Origin: Fidelibacterota bacterium
GTDB lineage: Bacteria; Fidelibacterota; Marinisomatia; SCGC-AAA003-L08; TS1B11
Reading direction: 5' to 3'
Length of the DNA: 64,000 nt
Assembly (NCBI GenBank): GCA_020354025.1
Contig: CP070638.1
Coordinates: 455,523-519,522 of the forward strand
Made by a program: the position numbers and the translations under genes. Of this stretch, positions 42,675 to 54,440 are shown one piece after another. Under the pieces are notes generated by a model. It was not told where the DNA came from. It did no database searches and worked only from the letters and a program-made list of their open reading frames with translations. Within the stretch, counting starts at the first letter, position 1. Every line of letters starts with the position of its first letter.

Positions 42675-45310
42675 ATCATAAAGTACACCGCCTGATTGCC
42701 GGTTTTATCTTTCTGTTTTCTTTTGTTTTGTACCTGAAGACCATGGCGCCCACGACCTCCTTCTGGGACTGCGGTGAGTTTATTGCCACTTCATACATCA
42801 TGGGCGTACCGCATCCCCCCGGCAGTCCGCTCTTTCTGCTCGTGGGACGCCTATTCAGCATCCTACCTCTGTTCAGTGACATCGGGGCCAGGGTAAATTT
42901 CATCTCCCCCATCGTCAGCGCCCTGGCGGTAATGCTGCTATACCTGATAATCGTCCGGCTGGTAGTGATGTGGCGGGGCGAGGTGGCCAGCCTTACAGAC
43001 GCCATCATAACCTACGGTTCAGCCGCCATCGGCGCCCTCACATTCATGGTCACAGATAGTCACTGGTTCAACGCCGTTGAAACGGAAGTATACGCCGCGT
43101 CCACTTTTCTCACGGCATTTACCGTGTGGCTTATCCTGCGCTGGAGCCAGTCCGAAGGAACATCTTCTGAGAAGGGTGAGAAAAAAAGCCACGTCCATTA
43201 CATCCTGCTCCTGGCCTATCTGCTCGGTCTGGCAACGGGGATTCACCTGCTGAACCTCCTAGCCTTGCCCTTTATCGCCCTGATCATATATTTCAGGCGA
43301 TGGGAATTCACCTGGACCGGCTTCACGATAACCGCGGCTATTACCCTCGCCGCCTACATGGTGATCCATTTGGGAGTGATAAAAGGTCTACCGCAATTAG
43401 CACTAGCTGCGGGCCTGCCCGCCGTAGCACTAATCGTCGCAGCCCTACTGGTGGCTACCGTTTGGGTGATCCGTCAGAGAAAGAGAAATGCCAGTCTTAT
43501 ACTAACTTCGCTACTGCTGATTGTTGTGGGCTATTCCACATATGCTACCATCTTTATCCGCTCTCAACACGATCCTTCAATCGATGAAAATGATCCGGAA
43601 ACCATCCGTCAGGCGGTGGCTTACCTTGAGCGGGAGCAGTATGGAGATTGGTCGATTATGGACCGGGCGCGCTGGACGCCCGAAACTCAACACCGATACA
43701 ATGGTGTAGGGGACTTCGTCTGGAACTACCAGCTGAAGAAAATGTACATCCGCTACTTCCTCTGGCAATTTGCCGGTCGAGGTCCTTCAGTTGATAGTGG
43801 AGTTTCACCATACGGGGCCACGGCCGCGGAGGATGGGGTGGCGTGGTTCCAGTTCGGGCTGCCGCTGGCCCTGTTGTTGGGATTTTTCGGGCTGGGCTAC
43901 CACATGGTCAAGGACTGGAAGCATGGTCTGGCCGTCCTGGCCCTCTTCGCGGCCACGGGGCTGATGGTCATCCTGTACCTGAACCAGCCAGATCCCCAGC
44001 CGAGAGAACGGGACTATTCGTACGTGGGGAGCTTCTTAGCCTGGTCCATCTGGATCGGCATAGGGGCGACGGGACTGCTGGAGCTGCTCTCTGAACGGAT
44101 TAAGGGAATCTCACTCAAGCGGATTACGCTGTCCGGTACGCTTGCAGTCCTGCTGATCATTATTCCCGGGGTCATGTTATCTGCGAACTACCACCAGCAC
44201 GATCGCACCGGCAACTATGTAGCGTGGGACTACTCGTACAACCTGCTTAACAGCTGCAAGGAAAACAGCATCCTTTACACCAATGGTGATAACGATACTT
44301 TCCCTCTCTGGTACCTCCAGGAGGTGGAGGGAATTCGCAAGGATGTCCGGGTAGTTAACCTAAGCCTGCTGAACACCGATTGGTATATCCGTCAGCTCCG
44401 GGATTTCGAGCCCAGGATCCCGCTGTCACTCTCCGATGGGGAGATAAATCAGATGACTCCCATCCCGTGGGAGAAGAAAAGCGTACGCCTCCCGGTGAAA
44501 GATCCCGATAACGAAGCGGGCTACATAGAGTGGACCCTCAAGCCTACTTACGCTGGCCGGTTTCTGCGGGTACAGGATCGGATGATTGTCCAGATCATCC
44601 GAGATATCAACTGGGCCACTCCAATCTATTTTGCTGTTACGGTAGCCCCCGAAAATAAAATAGGCTTGGACAAGTACCTGGAAATGCAGGGCCTGGTTTA
44701 TGAGCTAATGCCCAATCCTGCCCGTTCCATTAATATCGAACTGCTGCACCATAACCTGCTCGAGGTCTACCGTTACCGCAACCTGGACGATCCCTCAATT
44801 TACTTCAATCCCAATATCCAGAGGTTGATGCAGAACTTGCGGGCCAGTTTCCTACAGTTAGCCCTGGACGGGATTATCAATGGCAGGAAAGAGCAGGCGA
44901 GGGCCGTACTGGACACCCTGACAGTTACCATCCCTGAGTCGGTAATTCCTATTCGAAACAAGGATCTCTACTTCCAGTTTGGAGAGTTTTATGCCGAAGT
45001 GGGAGATACAGCTGAGCTCCGCCGCCGCATAACGGAGATACCATCGCGATTCCGCCTAGTGCCCAGGGATCATCTGCGGATAGGCCTGATGTATAATCGG
45101 CACCTGAATGACTGGGAGACGGCCCAGGCTATCTTTGATAATGTATATCAACAACACTCCCAGAACGGCCAAGTGGTAGGTGATCTAGTCGGGCTTTACC
45201 AACAGATCGGTCATCCGGAGCACGCCGCACGGATTCTGACGGATTGGCTACGCATAAATCCCGACGACCGGAATGCTCGCCGAATTCTGGATCAGCTACA
45301 GCAGCCATAA
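42671..45310 (+). CDS. DUF2723 polytopic membrane protein (protein O-mannosyltransferase-like)
   Basis: An 879-residue membrane protein, translationally coupled to the DUF1844 gene. The N-terminal DUF2723 signature is LYLKTMAPTTSFWDCGEFIATSY and GVPHPPGSPLFLLVGRLF; Asp/Glu in DCGEF correspond to the first extracytoplasmic loop of GT-C glycosyltransferases. About twelve hydrophobic segments reach residue 520. The rest is soluble, with a conserved SILYTNGDNDTFPLWYLQEV and a helical, TPR-like end (QVVGDLVGLYQQIGHPEHAA). Homologues are abundant in Bacteroidetes-like phyla and are thought to glycosylate secreted proteins. With the adjacent glycosyltransferase this suggests surface glycosylation. 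Confidence 0.88.
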   Translation: MNHKVHRLIAGFIFLFSFVLYLKTMAPTTSFWDCGEFIATSYIMGVPHPPGSPLFLLVGRLFSILPLFSDIGARVNFISPIVSALAVMLLYLIIVRLVVMWRGEVASLTDAIITYGSAAIGALTFMVTDSHWFNAVETEVYAASTFLTAFTVWLILRWSQSEGTSSEKGEKKSHVHYILLLAYLLGLATGIHLLNLLALPFIALIIYFRRWEFTWTGFTITAAITLAAYMVIHLGVIKGLPQLALAAGLPAVALIVAALLVATVWVIRQRKRNASLILTSLLLIVVGYSTYATIFIRSQHDPSIDENDPETIRQAVAYLEREQYGDWSIMDRARWTPETQHRYNGVGDFVWNYQLKKMYIRYFLWQFAGRGPSVDSGVSPYGATAAEDGVAWFQFGLPLALLLGFFGLGYHMVKDWKHGLAVLALFAATGLMVILYLNQPDPQPRERDYSYVGSFLAWSIWIGIGATGLLELLSERIKGISLKRITLSGTLAVLLIIIPGVMLSANYHQHDRTGNYVAWDYSYNLLNSCKENSILYTNGDNDTFPLWYLQEVEGIRKDVRVVNLSLLNTDWYIRQLRDFEPRIPLSLSDGEINQMTPIPWEKKSVRLPVKDPDNEAGYIEWTLKPTYAGRFLRVQDRMIVQIIRDINWATPIYFAVTVAPENKIGLDKYLEMQGLVYELMPNPARSINIELLHHNLLEVYRYRNLDDPSIYFNPNIQRLMQNLRASFLQLALDGIINGRKEQARAVLDTLTVTIPESVIPIRNKDLYFQFGEFYAEVGDTAELRRRITEIPSRFRLVPRDHLRIGLMYNRHLNDWETAQAIFDNVYQQHSQNGQVVGDLVGLYQQIGHPEHAARILTDWLRINPDDRNARRILDQLQQP

Positions 45311-45370
45311 GTCCTGCCTGAATAGCCCAGTGCCGTAATGGCCGGATAAGCAATTCTCTCTACACGCACC

Positions 45371-46426
45371 ATGAACGGGACGAAAGCCCTTCCTACAGTC
45401 AGTGTGATCGTTTTGAACCACAACGGCTTTTCGTTCCTGCAAGGATGTTTCGATTCGCTGCTGTCAGGTACCAGTCCTGATACCGAGCTGATTATGGTGG
45501 ACAATGGCTCTACCGACGAGAGCGTGGTGTTAATGGAGCAGCACTATCCCCGGGTGCGAGTTATCAAGAGTAATACGAACCTCGGTTTCAGTGGCGGCTG
45601 TAACCTTGGTATCCGCAAGGCGTTGGGCAGGTACGTGGTGCTGCTGAACAATGATACCGAGGTGACTCCGGGATGGCTTGAGCCCCTACTGGAGGAATTT
45701 GGGTCGGACGAGCGGATCGCCGCCTGCCAACCGAAGGTGCTGAGCATGACTAACCGCAAAGCCTTCGAATATGCAGGCGCCGCCGGTGGCTTCATGGACC
45801 GGCTGGGCTATCCTTTTCTTCGGGGCCGAGTGTTCGACACAGTTGAGGAAGACGTTGGGCAGTACCAGTCACCGATCGACCTGTTCTGGACCTCGGGGGC
45901 GGCCATGGCCATCCGCAGAGATGTACTTGACGAGGCGGGAATGTTGGATGAGGACTTCGTGCTCCACATGGAGGAGATTGATCTGTGCTGGCGGCTGCAT
46001 CTGCTTGGGTATCGGATGCGGGTCCGTCCAGATGCCGTCATCTATCACTACGGGGGCGGTACCCTGGGCAAGGAACAGGTATCCAAGATGTATTATAACC
46101 ATCGTAACAGTGTATTCATGCTGCTGAAGAATTATTCCCTAGCCCGACTCCTATGGGTCCTGCCCGCTCGATTCCTGCTGGATATGGTGCTCATCATCAA
46201 GCTGCTACTCACCCTGGATCCGAGGAGGGCAGTGGTTGTGGTAAAGGCCTATTTCTGGCTGATTTTTCATCCGATGATGATTTTCCAGAAGCGCCGGGAA
46301 GTCCAGCACCTGAGGAAGGTAGACGATAAAGCAGTGGATGCCTTATTTTATCGTGGAAGTGTGGTTCTAGCATATTACCTGCGTGGTAAAAAGACCTTTA
46401 AGGAAATCTGGCCCAAGCTCGATTAA
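45371..46426 (+). CDS. Family 2 glycosyltransferase (rhamnosyltransferase-like)
   Basis: A 351-residue GT-A enzyme. The start VSVIVLNHNGFSFLQGCFDSLL, the DNGSTDESV segment, the metal-binding LLNNDTEVTPGWLE (DxD-type NDTE) and DEDFVLHMEEIDLCWRLHLLGY are standard for this family. The C-terminal 100 residues hold a hydrophobic membrane-associated stretch (LLWVLPARFLLDMVLIIKLL). It would add a sugar, perhaps rhamnose given the RmlC-like gene downstream, to a surface glycan. The donor is an inference. Confidence 0.9.
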   Translation: MNGTKALPTVSVIVLNHNGFSFLQGCFDSLLSGTSPDTELIMVDNGSTDESVVLMEQHYPRVRVIKSNTNLGFSGGCNLGIRKALGRYVVLLNNDTEVTPGWLEPLLEEFGSDERIAACQPKVLSMTNRKAFEYAGAAGGFMDRLGYPFLRGRVFDTVEEDVGQYQSPIDLFWTSGAAMAIRRDVLDEAGMLDEDFVLHMEEIDLCWRLHLLGYRMRVRPDAVIYHYGGGTLGKEQVSKMYYNHRNSVFMLLKNYSLARLLWVLPARFLLDMVLIIKLLLTLDPRRAVVVVKAYFWLIFHPMMIFQKRREVQHLRKVDDKAVDALFYRGSVVLAYYLRGKKTFKEIWPKLD

Positions 46427-46523
46427 CTTTCATGAAGCCTATAATTATTTGTGTAGCAATTGGGCTCGATGTCATTTTGAGTAGACTACTGCAGCAGACC
46501 TGCATGCAGGAGAACTAGCGCAG

Positions 46524-47087
46524 ATGAAGATTGAAAATACACCGCTGGAAGACGTTTTTGTCCTAATACCCAGAATCCACTCTGATGCACGAGGATTTCT
46601 GATGGAGTCCTACCGGAAGGACGTCCTTAAACGAGAGCTGGGACTAGATCTGGAATTCGTACAGGATATTCATTCCAGGTCGGTAAAGAATACCCTGCGA
46701 GGCCTGCATTTCCAGTGGGACCCGCTCATGGGCAAACTCATGCGTGTAACCGTAGGCAACGCGTTCCTGATCGCGGTGGACATTCGCAAGGACTCCCCCA
46801 CGCTGGGCCAGTGGTTCGGTCTGGAGACCAGCGCCGAGAACCATAAGCAGGTATGGGCCCCCGCCGGATTTGCCAGGGGCTTCTGCGCCCTCACTGAGGT
46901 AGTCGAAGTGCAGTATAAGTGCACCGGGACCTATAATCCTGCCTGCGAGTCGGGGTTGAGGTGGGATGACCCGGAGATAGGCATTCAGTGGCCTGTGGCC
47001 AAACCCCTCCTTTCGGATAAAGACCGCAACGCCCAGACCCTGGCACAGTGGCTGTTGCGACCGGAATCGGAATACTTCAAACTCTGA
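46524..47087 (+). CDS. rmlC: dTDP-4-dehydrorhamnose 3,5-epimerase-like protein
   Basis: A 187-residue cupin of the RmlC family, which epimerises dTDP-4-keto-6-deoxyglucose on the way to dTDP-L-rhamnose. Seen: IPRIHSDARGFLMESYRKD, FVQDIHSRSVKNTLRGLHFQ with the catalytic His, GNAFLIAVDIRKDSPTLGQW, and WAPAGFARGFCALTEVVEVQYKCTGTYNP. Length is normal. AGGAGAA lies ten bases before ATG 46524. No rmlA, rmlB or rmlD is adjacent, so its place in the pathway is inferred from the family only. Confidence 0.88.
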   Translation: MKIENTPLEDVFVLIPRIHSDARGFLMESYRKDVLKRELGLDLEFVQDIHSRSVKNTLRGLHFQWDPLMGKLMRVTVGNAFLIAVDIRKDSPTLGQWFGLETSAENHKQVWAPAGFARGFCALTEVVEVQYKCTGTYNPACESGLRWDDPEIGIQWPVAKPLLSDKDRNAQTLAQWLLRPESEYFKL

Positions 47088-47308
47088 TTTATCGCCCAGC
47101 CTTCTCCCCTGACAGATGGTGATTCCACAGGACAGGTTTAGTACAAAGCATGGGCGATGTAAATAGGCTGTTTGACACTTCCTGCCGCATTGGTAACTTT
47201 ATCTACAGCAATGAACCTCATTAAAACTATATAGGTTACGACGCGGTACCGCTTCGGGAACATCGTACCATAACGCTTTGCACCAAGTTAGAACGTGAGA
47301 ACTGAGCC

Positions 47309-48559
47309 ATGAGTAACGCGAATCCATTTAAGATCGCCCAGCAGCAGTTTGACGAAGCTGCCGAGCTGCTCGGACTTGATCCCGGGATGCGAGAATTTCT
47401 GCGTTGGCCTCAGCGTGAATTCAAGGTCACCCTGCCCGTGAGGATGGACGATGGCAGGATTCGGGTTTTTCATGGATACCGCGTGCAGTACAACTCCTCC
47501 CGGGGGCCTACGAAAGGTGGTCTACGCTGGCATCCGGATGAAACCATTGACACGGTACGCGCTCTGGCGGCGTGGATGACGTGGAAGACGGCGGTAGTCG
47601 ATATTCCCCTAGGTGGCGGTAAGGGTGGCGTTACCTGTAATCCCAAGGAACTCTCCGATCAGGAAAAGGAACGCCTGGCTCGGGCTTACATAGACGCGGT
47701 GGCCCACATTCTGGGTGTCACCCAGGACATTCCAGCGCCAGATGTCTATACCACTCCCCAGATCATGGCCTGGATGATGGACGAGTACGAGAAGATCATC
47801 CATGAGAGTCATCCGGGTGTAATCACCGGTAAACCCATTCCCCTGGGTGGTTCGCGGGGCCGCAGGGACGCCACCGCCCGAGGCGGCGTCTATACCGTGC
47901 GGGAAGCCGCCAGAGCACTGAATATCACTACCGATGCCGGAACCATGGCCATCAACGGCTTCGGGAACGCCGGACAGTTTGCCGCCCTACTGGGTGAGGA
48001 GATTCTAGGGCTCAAGCTAGTAGCAGCCGGCGATTTGGGAGGCGGGATTTACAATCCCAAGGGAATATCTGCCAAAGATGCGGTCGAGTACATGCTGAAT
48101 AACAGCAGCCTGCAAGGCTTCCCCGATTCCGAGCCAATCAGCAACGAAGATCTGTTGGAACTTGAGGTAACCGTGTTATTCCCCAGTGCCTTAGAGGCGG
48201 AGATCACAGAGGACAATGCAAGTCGGATCAAGGCCGAAATCGTTTGCGAACTTGCCAATGGTCCTACTACTCCAGAGGCGGATATGATCCTGTGGAAAAA
48301 CGGGGTCTTCATCATCCCCGACTTCCTAGCCAATGCCGGTGGTGTTACCGTCTCATATTTCGAGCAGGTGCAGAATGCCTATAACTACTACTGGGAGCTG
48401 GAGGATGTGCACCACCGCCTGGACATTAAAATGACCAAGGCTTTCCACGGTGTCTACAACCAGTATACCAGTCGTAAGGATATCCACATGCGACAGGCGG
48501 CTTATATGATCGCCATTGCCCGGGTAGCGGAGGCGTGTCGCCTGCGGGGCTGGGTCTGA
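47309..48559 (+). CDS. gdhA: Glutamate dehydrogenase (Glu/Leu/Phe/Val dehydrogenase family)
   Basis: A 416-residue NAD(P)-dependent amino-acid dehydrogenase interconverting glutamate and 2-oxoglutarate plus ammonia. The N-terminal catalytic part has [20 protein letters not shown] and [17 protein letters not shown] with the active-site Lys; the Rossmann part shows [15 protein letters not shown] at about residue 215. The C-terminal [21 protein letters not shown] (seen as [10 protein letters not shown]) is standard for hexameric enzymes. There is 220 bases of intergenic DNA upstream, enough for its own promoter. Confidence 0.93.
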   Translation: MSNANPFKIAQQQFDEAAELLGLDPGMREFLRWPQREFKVTLPVRMDDGRIRVFHGYRVQYNSSRGPTKGGLRWHPDETIDTVRALAAWMTWKTAVVDIPLGGGKGGVTCNPKELSDQEKERLARAYIDAVAHILGVTQDIPAPDVYTTPQIMAWMMDEYEKIIHESHPGVITGKPIPLGGSRGRRDATARGGVYTVREAARALNITTDAGTMAINGFGNAGQFAALLGEEILGLKLVAAGDLGGGIYNPKGISAKDAVEYMLNNSSLQGFPDSEPISNEDLLELEVTVLFPSALEAEITEDNASRIKAEIVCELANGPTTPEADMILWKNGVFIIPDFLANAGGVTVSYFEQVQNAYNYYWELEDVHHRLDIKMTKAFHGVYNQYTSRKDIHMRQAAYMIAIARVAEACRLRGWV

Positions 48560-48683
48560 CGTCGCTGCTTAGGCCTGTAACCTGGCCTAGTAAATCTCAC
48601 GTGGACTGATGATCAGTCCGCAGAACCTGTCTTTTGCCTCCCGCTTTACCTTAACTTAAGAGCAGTACGTGTAAGGATTGGCT

Positions 48684-51008
48684 ATGACTGTGTCCACGAT
48701 GAACAAGACAGAAAAGCGGGATTCCCGGCCTTCGAACCGAAAGATCCGGGAAAAAATCCGTGCCTATCCCCATCTGAAGGAGAGGATCTACCTCCAGCTC
48801 CTGCTGCACCTTCACGAGAAACGGTATGTGTCCATTGACGATATTTACGAGCAAGCCCGCAAGGAGGCGAAGACCTTCCATCACGATCACGATCTGATCA
48901 GTCCCAATGTAGGTTCGGAGCAGTGGTCGTCCGACGAGCGGCGTCTCATCCGCCGGCTAACGCTCGAAGCGGCCTGCGAGCACCTTAGCGAGCAGAAAAT
49001 CGACGAGATCGTCTTCGCGGTAGTAAAGCGGGACTACATCTATGCCTTGGAGAACATCGCCAACCTGACTGATGTCTCCTTCGGTGTACTGGCTGACAAG
49101 GTTCGCGAGTTCTGCAGCATTCCGCTGATGAAGCCTCTGCCCAAGGAGGAAGTCATCGGGCTGCGGGTATCCCTGATGCGTCATTTCATCAGCGAACACC
49201 TGGAGTTCATTCGTATTGCCAAGCACTACCTGACCATCAGGGATATGCAGCCCCTGGTGGATTCTACCATCGGTTCCGCCGCTGGTCACGGGCGCATCGG
49301 CGGCAAAGCTTCGGGGATGCTCCTGGGCTATAAGATCATCCAATCCACTCTAGGAGACAAGTATGGGGATCTGATCCGCATCCCCGAATCCTACTACCTT
49401 CGGACCGATGTTTTTGAAGATTTCCTAAGCCTCAATGGCCTGACTAAATACCAACACCAGAAGTATAAGACCACTGATGAAATCAGGAATGAATTCCCGG
49501 CGATCCAGGATGTCTTCCGCAATGGGCAGTTTCCCGAGTACGTGGTAAAGCAATGCAGGGCCATGCTTAAGAAGGTTGGCAAGCACCCCATCATCGTTCG
49601 CTCCAGCAGCCTCCTGGAGGATAATTTCAAGGCTGCCTTCTCCGGTAAATATCAGAGTGTATTCCTTGGCAACCAGGGCACGCTCGATCAGCGCCTGTCA
49701 CAGCTGCTAGCAGCCATCGGTGAGGTATTTGCGAGCGGCCTGGCACCGGACCCCCTTATTTACCGTCAGGAACGAGATCTCCTGGATTACGATGAAAGGA
49801 TTGGTATCCTTATCCAGAAGGTTGTGGGATTTCAGTATGGTCATTACTTCATGCCCGCCTATGCCGGAGTAGCCCTATCCCGCAACGATTACACCTGGAG
49901 CTCCCGCATCGAGAAGGAGGACGGCCTGATGCGTATCGTGATGGGATTAGGCACCCGGGCGGTAGACCGCGTTGGCGACGACTACCCCCGGCTAGTGGCA
50001 CTTTCTAATCCAACGCTGAGACCGGAATCTACCCTGGCTGCCCAGAAAAAATATTCCCAAATCCTCGTGGACGTAATAAACCTCAAGACCAACAGCTATG
50101 AAATAATACCTCTGAAAGACTTATGGAGCGAGGAGAGAATGCCCGGGGTGGAGCATATTATCTCCCTTGAAGAGGGTGACTACCTGCAGGCTCCATATGC
50201 CAATGTGCCCGTAGAGCGGTATCCCCATGGTGTGATTACTTTTGACAATCTATTGAAAAACACTCCCTTTCCAGATGTTATTCGCGACGTGTTGAAGGTT
50301 CTTAAGGAAGCCTATGAATGCCCGATAGATATCGAATTCTCCCACGACGGCAAGTATCTCTATCTCCTGCAGACCCGTCCTATGGCATCGCGGCTGGAAG
50401 ATGAGAATGTAGTCGTTCCCAGGAACATCCCCCAACGGGATAGGATTTTCAGCACCAAGCGTTACGTTCGCAACGGGCAGATTGACAGTATTGAATACAT
50501 TATTTACTGCGATCCTCATTCCTACCTTCAGATCGAGGGCGATCACGGCCGCCACCAGCTTGCCCGTGTAGTTGGCAAAATAAACCAGAAGCTGGCAGGC
50601 AAGAGCTTCATTCTCATGGGACCGGGGCGCTGGGGTAGCAACAATATCCAACTGGGCATCCCGGTCCAGTACAGCGAGATCAGTAACACCAAAGCCCTCA
50701 TCGAGATCGCCCTCAGGGAGGGCGACTACACGCCGGAAGTCTCTTTCGGAACCCACTTCTTCCTGGACCTTGTTGAGAGGGGAATCCATTATCTACCGCT
50801 GTTTCCCGATGACAGTGACAATACTTTCCAGCAAGAGTTCTTCACCACCGCCCCCAACGCCCTGGGATCTCTACTACCTGACGCCGGTGAGTCAACGCCC
50901 TATGTCAAGGTGATTGAAGTAAACCAGGCAATCGGGGGGCGCCGAATGCACCTGAGAATGAACGGACAACAGAATCTAGCCCTGGCCTATGTCGACGGTG
51001 GCAATTAG
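48684..51008 (+). CDS. PEP/pyruvate-binding (PPDK N-terminal-like) domain protein
   Basis: Start chosen at ATG 48684, six bases after AAGGA, giving 774 residues. Residues about 200-560 resemble the ATP-grasp nucleotide-binding domain of pyruvate phosphate dikinase and PEP synthase: [36 protein letters not shown], and [19 protein letters not shown]. The following part lacks the phosphohistidine swivel (no TxH) and the PEP-utilising domain. The first 180 residues are helical and specific to this group. It may be a kinase-like or sensor protein rather than PPDK itself. The reaction cannot be predicted. Confidence 0.8.
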   Translation: MTVSTMNKTEKRDSRPSNRKIREKIRAYPHLKERIYLQLLLHLHEKRYVSIDDIYEQARKEAKTFHHDHDLISPNVGSEQWSSDERRLIRRLTLEAACEHLSEQKIDEIVFAVVKRDYIYALENIANLTDVSFGVLADKVREFCSIPLMKPLPKEEVIGLRVSLMRHFISEHLEFIRIAKHYLTIRDMQPLVDSTIGSAAGHGRIGGKASGMLLGYKIIQSTLGDKYGDLIRIPESYYLRTDVFEDFLSLNGLTKYQHQKYKTTDEIRNEFPAIQDVFRNGQFPEYVVKQCRAMLKKVGKHPIIVRSSSLLEDNFKAAFSGKYQSVFLGNQGTLDQRLSQLLAAIGEVFASGLAPDPLIYRQERDLLDYDERIGILIQKVVGFQYGHYFMPAYAGVALSRNDYTWSSRIEKEDGLMRIVMGLGTRAVDRVGDDYPRLVALSNPTLRPESTLAAQKKYSQILVDVINLKTNSYEIIPLKDLWSEERMPGVEHIISLEEGDYLQAPYANVPVERYPHGVITFDNLLKNTPFPDVIRDVLKVLKEAYECPIDIEFSHDGKYLYLLQTRPMASRLEDENVVVPRNIPQRDRIFSTKRYVRNGQIDSIEYIIYCDPHSYLQIEGDHGRHQLARVVGKINQKLAGKSFILMGPGRWGSNNIQLGIPVQYSEISNTKALIEIALREGDYTPEVSFGTHFFLDLVERGIHYLPLFPDDSDNTFQQEFFTTAPNALGSLLPDAGESTPYVKVIEVNQAIGGRRMHLRMNGQQNLALAYVDGGN

Positions 51009-51085
51009 TCTGTTGCGCCAGGATCGGTCCAGCTACTTCCATACAAAATCATTTATTTCATTTTTCCCGGAAAGGGCGAGAGTTT

Positions 51086-54000
51086 ATGCCCCGGGATAGT
51101 GAGCTGCATTCCATCCTGATATTAGGTGCCGGCCCCATTATCATTGGTCAGGCCTGCGAATTTGATTATTCCGGTACCCAGGCCTGCCGGGGCCTTAAGG
51201 AGGAAGGCTACCGGGTCATTCTGGTTAATTCAAATCCGGCGACGATCATGACTGATCCCCAACTGGCCGATGCCACCTATATTGAACCGGTCCGACCGGA
51301 CATAGTGGCTCAGATCATTGCCCGGGAATTGCCGGATGCCATCCTCCCGACCGTAGGCGGGCAGACCGGGCTGAATTGTACTGTTGCTCTGGCTGAAGCA
51401 GGGGTGCTGGACCGGTATGGCGTCCGTCTCCTGGGGGCCGATGTGGAAGTGATCAGGCGGGCAGAGGATCGTGAACAATACAAGGAAATCATGACTGCTG
51501 CCGGCATTCCCACGGCGAGGGGGGGGCGAGCCACTTCTCCCGAGGAGGCCGAAGCCCTACTCTCGGATCTCAACCTGCCGGCTATCATCCGTCCTTCCTT
51601 CACCCTGGGCGGCACCGGCGGGAGCATGGCTTACAATAGGGAGGAATTCACCGAACAGGTAGCCCGGGGCCTGGGGATCAGTCCGGTTGAAGAGGTTCTT
51701 ATCGAAGAGGCTCTCCTGGGCTGGAAAGAGTTCGAGTTGGAAGTCATGCGGGATGGAGCTGACAACGCTCTGGTAGTATGTTCCATCGAGAACCTGGATC
51801 CCATGGGAGTGCACACCGGTGATTCGGTTACAGTAGCACCGGCACAGACCCTTACGGATCGGGAGTATCAGCAGATGCGCGACTGGGCCTTAGACTGTAT
51901 CAGGGCCGTAGGTGTGGAGACGGGGGGATCCAACGTTCAATTCGCTGTTAATCCGCATGACGGCCGGATGGTGATCGTGGAGATGAATCCCCGGGTCAGC
52001 CGGAGTTCGGCCCTGGCATCCAAGGCTACGGGCTTCCCTATCGCCAAGGTGGCAGCAAAGCTGGCAGTGGGGTACCATCTCGACGAGATTCAGAACGACA
52101 TTACCCGTCAAACGCTGGCGGCCTATGAGCCTACTATTGATTATGTAGTGACCAAGGTACCCCGGTTTGACTTTGAGAAGTTTCCCCGGGCGGCGGGTGT
52201 ACTGGGTGTGCAGATGCAGGCGGTGGGGGAGGTCATGGCGGTAGGGCGCACTTTCCAGGAGAGTCTGCAGAAGGCTTTCCGTTCCCTTGAAGTAGGGCTA
52301 GTGGGTCTGGAGCCCAAGCCCGCTGAAGCCAGTCGTCCCCTTGACCTGGAGAGAATGCGCTTTCCCACTGCATTCCGCCTGCTGAAAGTGCACGAGGCGC
52401 TCATTCAAGGACAGTCCCTGGACGAGATCCAACGACTCACCGGTATCGATCCCTGGTTTCTCCACCAGATTGATGATATGCTGCGGGCCGGTAAACGTTT
52501 AGCCACCAGTGTGGCGTTGTACGCTCGTGGTGTTGAGAAAGGGGCGGATAAAGAATTGGCCGCTACCTTCCGGGAGTTCAAATCCCGGGGTTATTCCGAC
52601 CAACAGATCGCCGGTATGACCGGGCTGGATGAGGGCGCTATCCGCCAGTTGCGCAAATCAGCCGGAATAGCAGTCACTTACAAGGCGGTGGATACCTGTG
52701 CCGGGGAATTTGCGGCCGAGACACCGTACTGTTACGGCACCTACGAGACCGAGCAGGAAGTCGAGCCGCTACAGGGCCGCAAGGTGTTGATCCTAGGCAG
52801 CGGGCCCAATCGTATCGGCCAGGGTATTGAGTTTGACTACTGCTGCGTGCAGGCGGTTTTCGCCCTCCAGGAGCTGGGGATCAAGGCGATCATGCAGAAC
52901 TGCAATCCAGAGACCGTCTCCACCGACTTCGACGTGGCCGACCGCCTGTATTTTGAACCCCTCACCTTCGAAGATGTAATGAACGTGGTGGAGCTAGAAC
53001 AGCCGGACGGGATTCTAATCCAGTTCGGTGGTCAGACACCTCTTAATATCGCCGGTCAGCTAGCAGCGGCCGGGGTTTCCATTATGGGGACCTCCCACGA
53101 AGCTATCGACCTGGCGGAAGATCGTGAGAAGTTCGGTAACCTGCTAGACCACCTGAGCATTCCCAGGCCGGAATACGGCATCGCTCTTACACTCGAGGAG
53201 GCTGCCAGGGTGGCCGATCAGGTGGGATATCCCGTGCTGGTACGACCGTCTTATGTTCTCGGGGGCCGGGCAATGGAGATTGTCTATCATCGACAGGGGT
53301 TGGAAGAATATATCCGCCGCACCGCTGACGTCTCCTGGGAGCATCCGGTACTCATAGACGCTTTCCTGGAGGACGCCTACGAATTTGATGTGGACGCCCT
53401 GTGCGATGGCCAGGAGGTGCTACTAGGTGGTATCATGCAGCATATCGAGGAGGCTGGCATCCACAGCGGTGATTCGGCCTGTGTGCTACCGCCCTATTTC
53501 ATGCCTACTGACGCCCTGGAAAAAATCCGCACTTTTACACGGACTCTCTCGCTAGAGTTGGGTGTCAAGGGGCTAGTGAATGTGCAATACGCCATGAAGG
53601 CGGGTATCGTATATGTGCTGGAAGTAAATCCCCGGGCCAGCCGGACAGTACCCTTTGTGAGCAAAGCGCGGAACATCCCTCTGGCCAAGTGGGGGGCGCA
53701 GATCGCGATGGGGAAGACCCTGGCCGAGCTCACCGGTGGAACGAATCTTAACGCTCTGGCCGATGGCACGATCCCCTCGGCCTTGGCGGTGAAGAAGCCG
53801 GTATTTCCATTCGACAAGTTTCCTACGGATGGGGTTTTCTTATCACCGGAAATGAAATCCACCGGAGAAGTGATGGGGCTGGATGTCGGACTGGGTGGTG
53901 CTTATGCGAAAGCGGAAATGGGTGCGGGTGCCAACCTGCCCACCAGAGGCACGGTGTTCATCTCCGTAAATGACGACGACAAGCTGAACGTGGTCTCTAT

Positions 54001-54340
54001 TGCCAGGGACTATTCAGAGCTGGGCTTCCAGATTCTGGCTACCGAGGGAACCTGCCGTTTCCTGCGCCAGAGCGGAATCGCCGCCGAGCATATCTACAAG
54101 ATAGGGATAGGGCGCCCCAATGTGGCCGATGCCATCAGCAATGGTGAGGTGCAGCTGGTCATAAACACTCCTCTGGGCGCCCGGGCGCGGGAAGACGAAT
54201 ACGCCATGGGCCAAAGCGCAGTTCATCACATGGTCCCGGTGATCACTACCCTCAGCGGAGCCCGGGCCATGGTGCGGGCTATCCGGCGCATCCAGACCGG
54301 GAATTTCAAGGTCCAGTCGCTGCAGGAGCTGTTCGGCTAG
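51086..54340 (+). CDS. carB: Carbamoyl-phosphate synthase large subunit (copy 1)
   Basis: A complete 1084-residue CarB that makes carbamoyl phosphate from bicarbonate, ATP and ammonia supplied by CarA. It has the first ATP-grasp half ([54 protein letters not shown]), the oligomerisation part, the second ATP-grasp half ([53 protein letters not shown]), and the MGS-type allosteric end ([15 protein letters not shown]). It ends QSLQELFG. Codon use is G/C-rich at third positions like most of the window. No carA is next to it. Confidence 0.97.
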   Translation: MPRDSELHSILILGAGPIIIGQACEFDYSGTQACRGLKEEGYRVILVNSNPATIMTDPQLADATYIEPVRPDIVAQIIARELPDAILPTVGGQTGLNCTVALAEAGVLDRYGVRLLGADVEVIRRAEDREQYKEIMTAAGIPTARGGRATSPEEAEALLSDLNLPAIIRPSFTLGGTGGSMAYNREEFTEQVARGLGISPVEEVLIEEALLGWKEFELEVMRDGADNALVVCSIENLDPMGVHTGDSVTVAPAQTLTDREYQQMRDWALDCIRAVGVETGGSNVQFAVNPHDGRMVIVEMNPRVSRSSALASKATGFPIAKVAAKLAVGYHLDEIQNDITRQTLAAYEPTIDYVVTKVPRFDFEKFPRAAGVLGVQMQAVGEVMAVGRTFQESLQKAFRSLEVGLVGLEPKPAEASRPLDLERMRFPTAFRLLKVHEALIQGQSLDEIQRLTGIDPWFLHQIDDMLRAGKRLATSVALYARGVEKGADKELAATFREFKSRGYSDQQIAGMTGLDEGAIRQLRKSAGIAVTYKAVDTCAGEFAAETPYCYGTYETEQEVEPLQGRKVLILGSGPNRIGQGIEFDYCCVQAVFALQELGIKAIMQNCNPETVSTDFDVADRLYFEPLTFEDVMNVVELEQPDGILIQFGGQTPLNIAGQLAAAGVSIMGTSHEAIDLAEDREKFGNLLDHLSIPRPEYGIALTLEEAARVADQVGYPVLVRPSYVLGGRAMEIVYHRQGLEEYIRRTADVSWEHPVLIDAFLEDAYEFDVDALCDGQEVLLGGIMQHIEEAGIHSGDSACVLPPYFMPTDALEKIRTFTRTLSLELGVKGLVNVQYAMKAGIVYVLEVNPRASRTVPFVSKARNIPLAKWGAQIAMGKTLAELTGGTNLNALADGTIPSALAVKKPVFPFDKFPTDGVFLSPEMKSTGEVMGLDVGLGGAYAKAEMGAGANLPTRGTVFISVNDDDKLNVVSIARDYSELGFQILATEGTCRFLRQSGIAAEHIYKIGIGRPNVADAISNGEVQLVINTPLGARAREDEYAMGQSAVHHMVPVITTLSGARAMVRAIRRIQTGNFKVQSLQELFG

Positions 54341-54440
54341 CTCAGCTCGAGCCTAGAAGAATAAGATGCGCCTAGAAGGATTTTGGCCACATTGAATTCA
54401 TAACTGGGTACTACCAACTAATGTATGAATAGGATATAAA

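Noticed and set aside
48684-51008. Pyruvate phosphate dikinase or PEP synthase
   Set aside because: Only the nucleotide-binding part is recognisable; the phosphohistidine and PEP-utilising domains are not seen.
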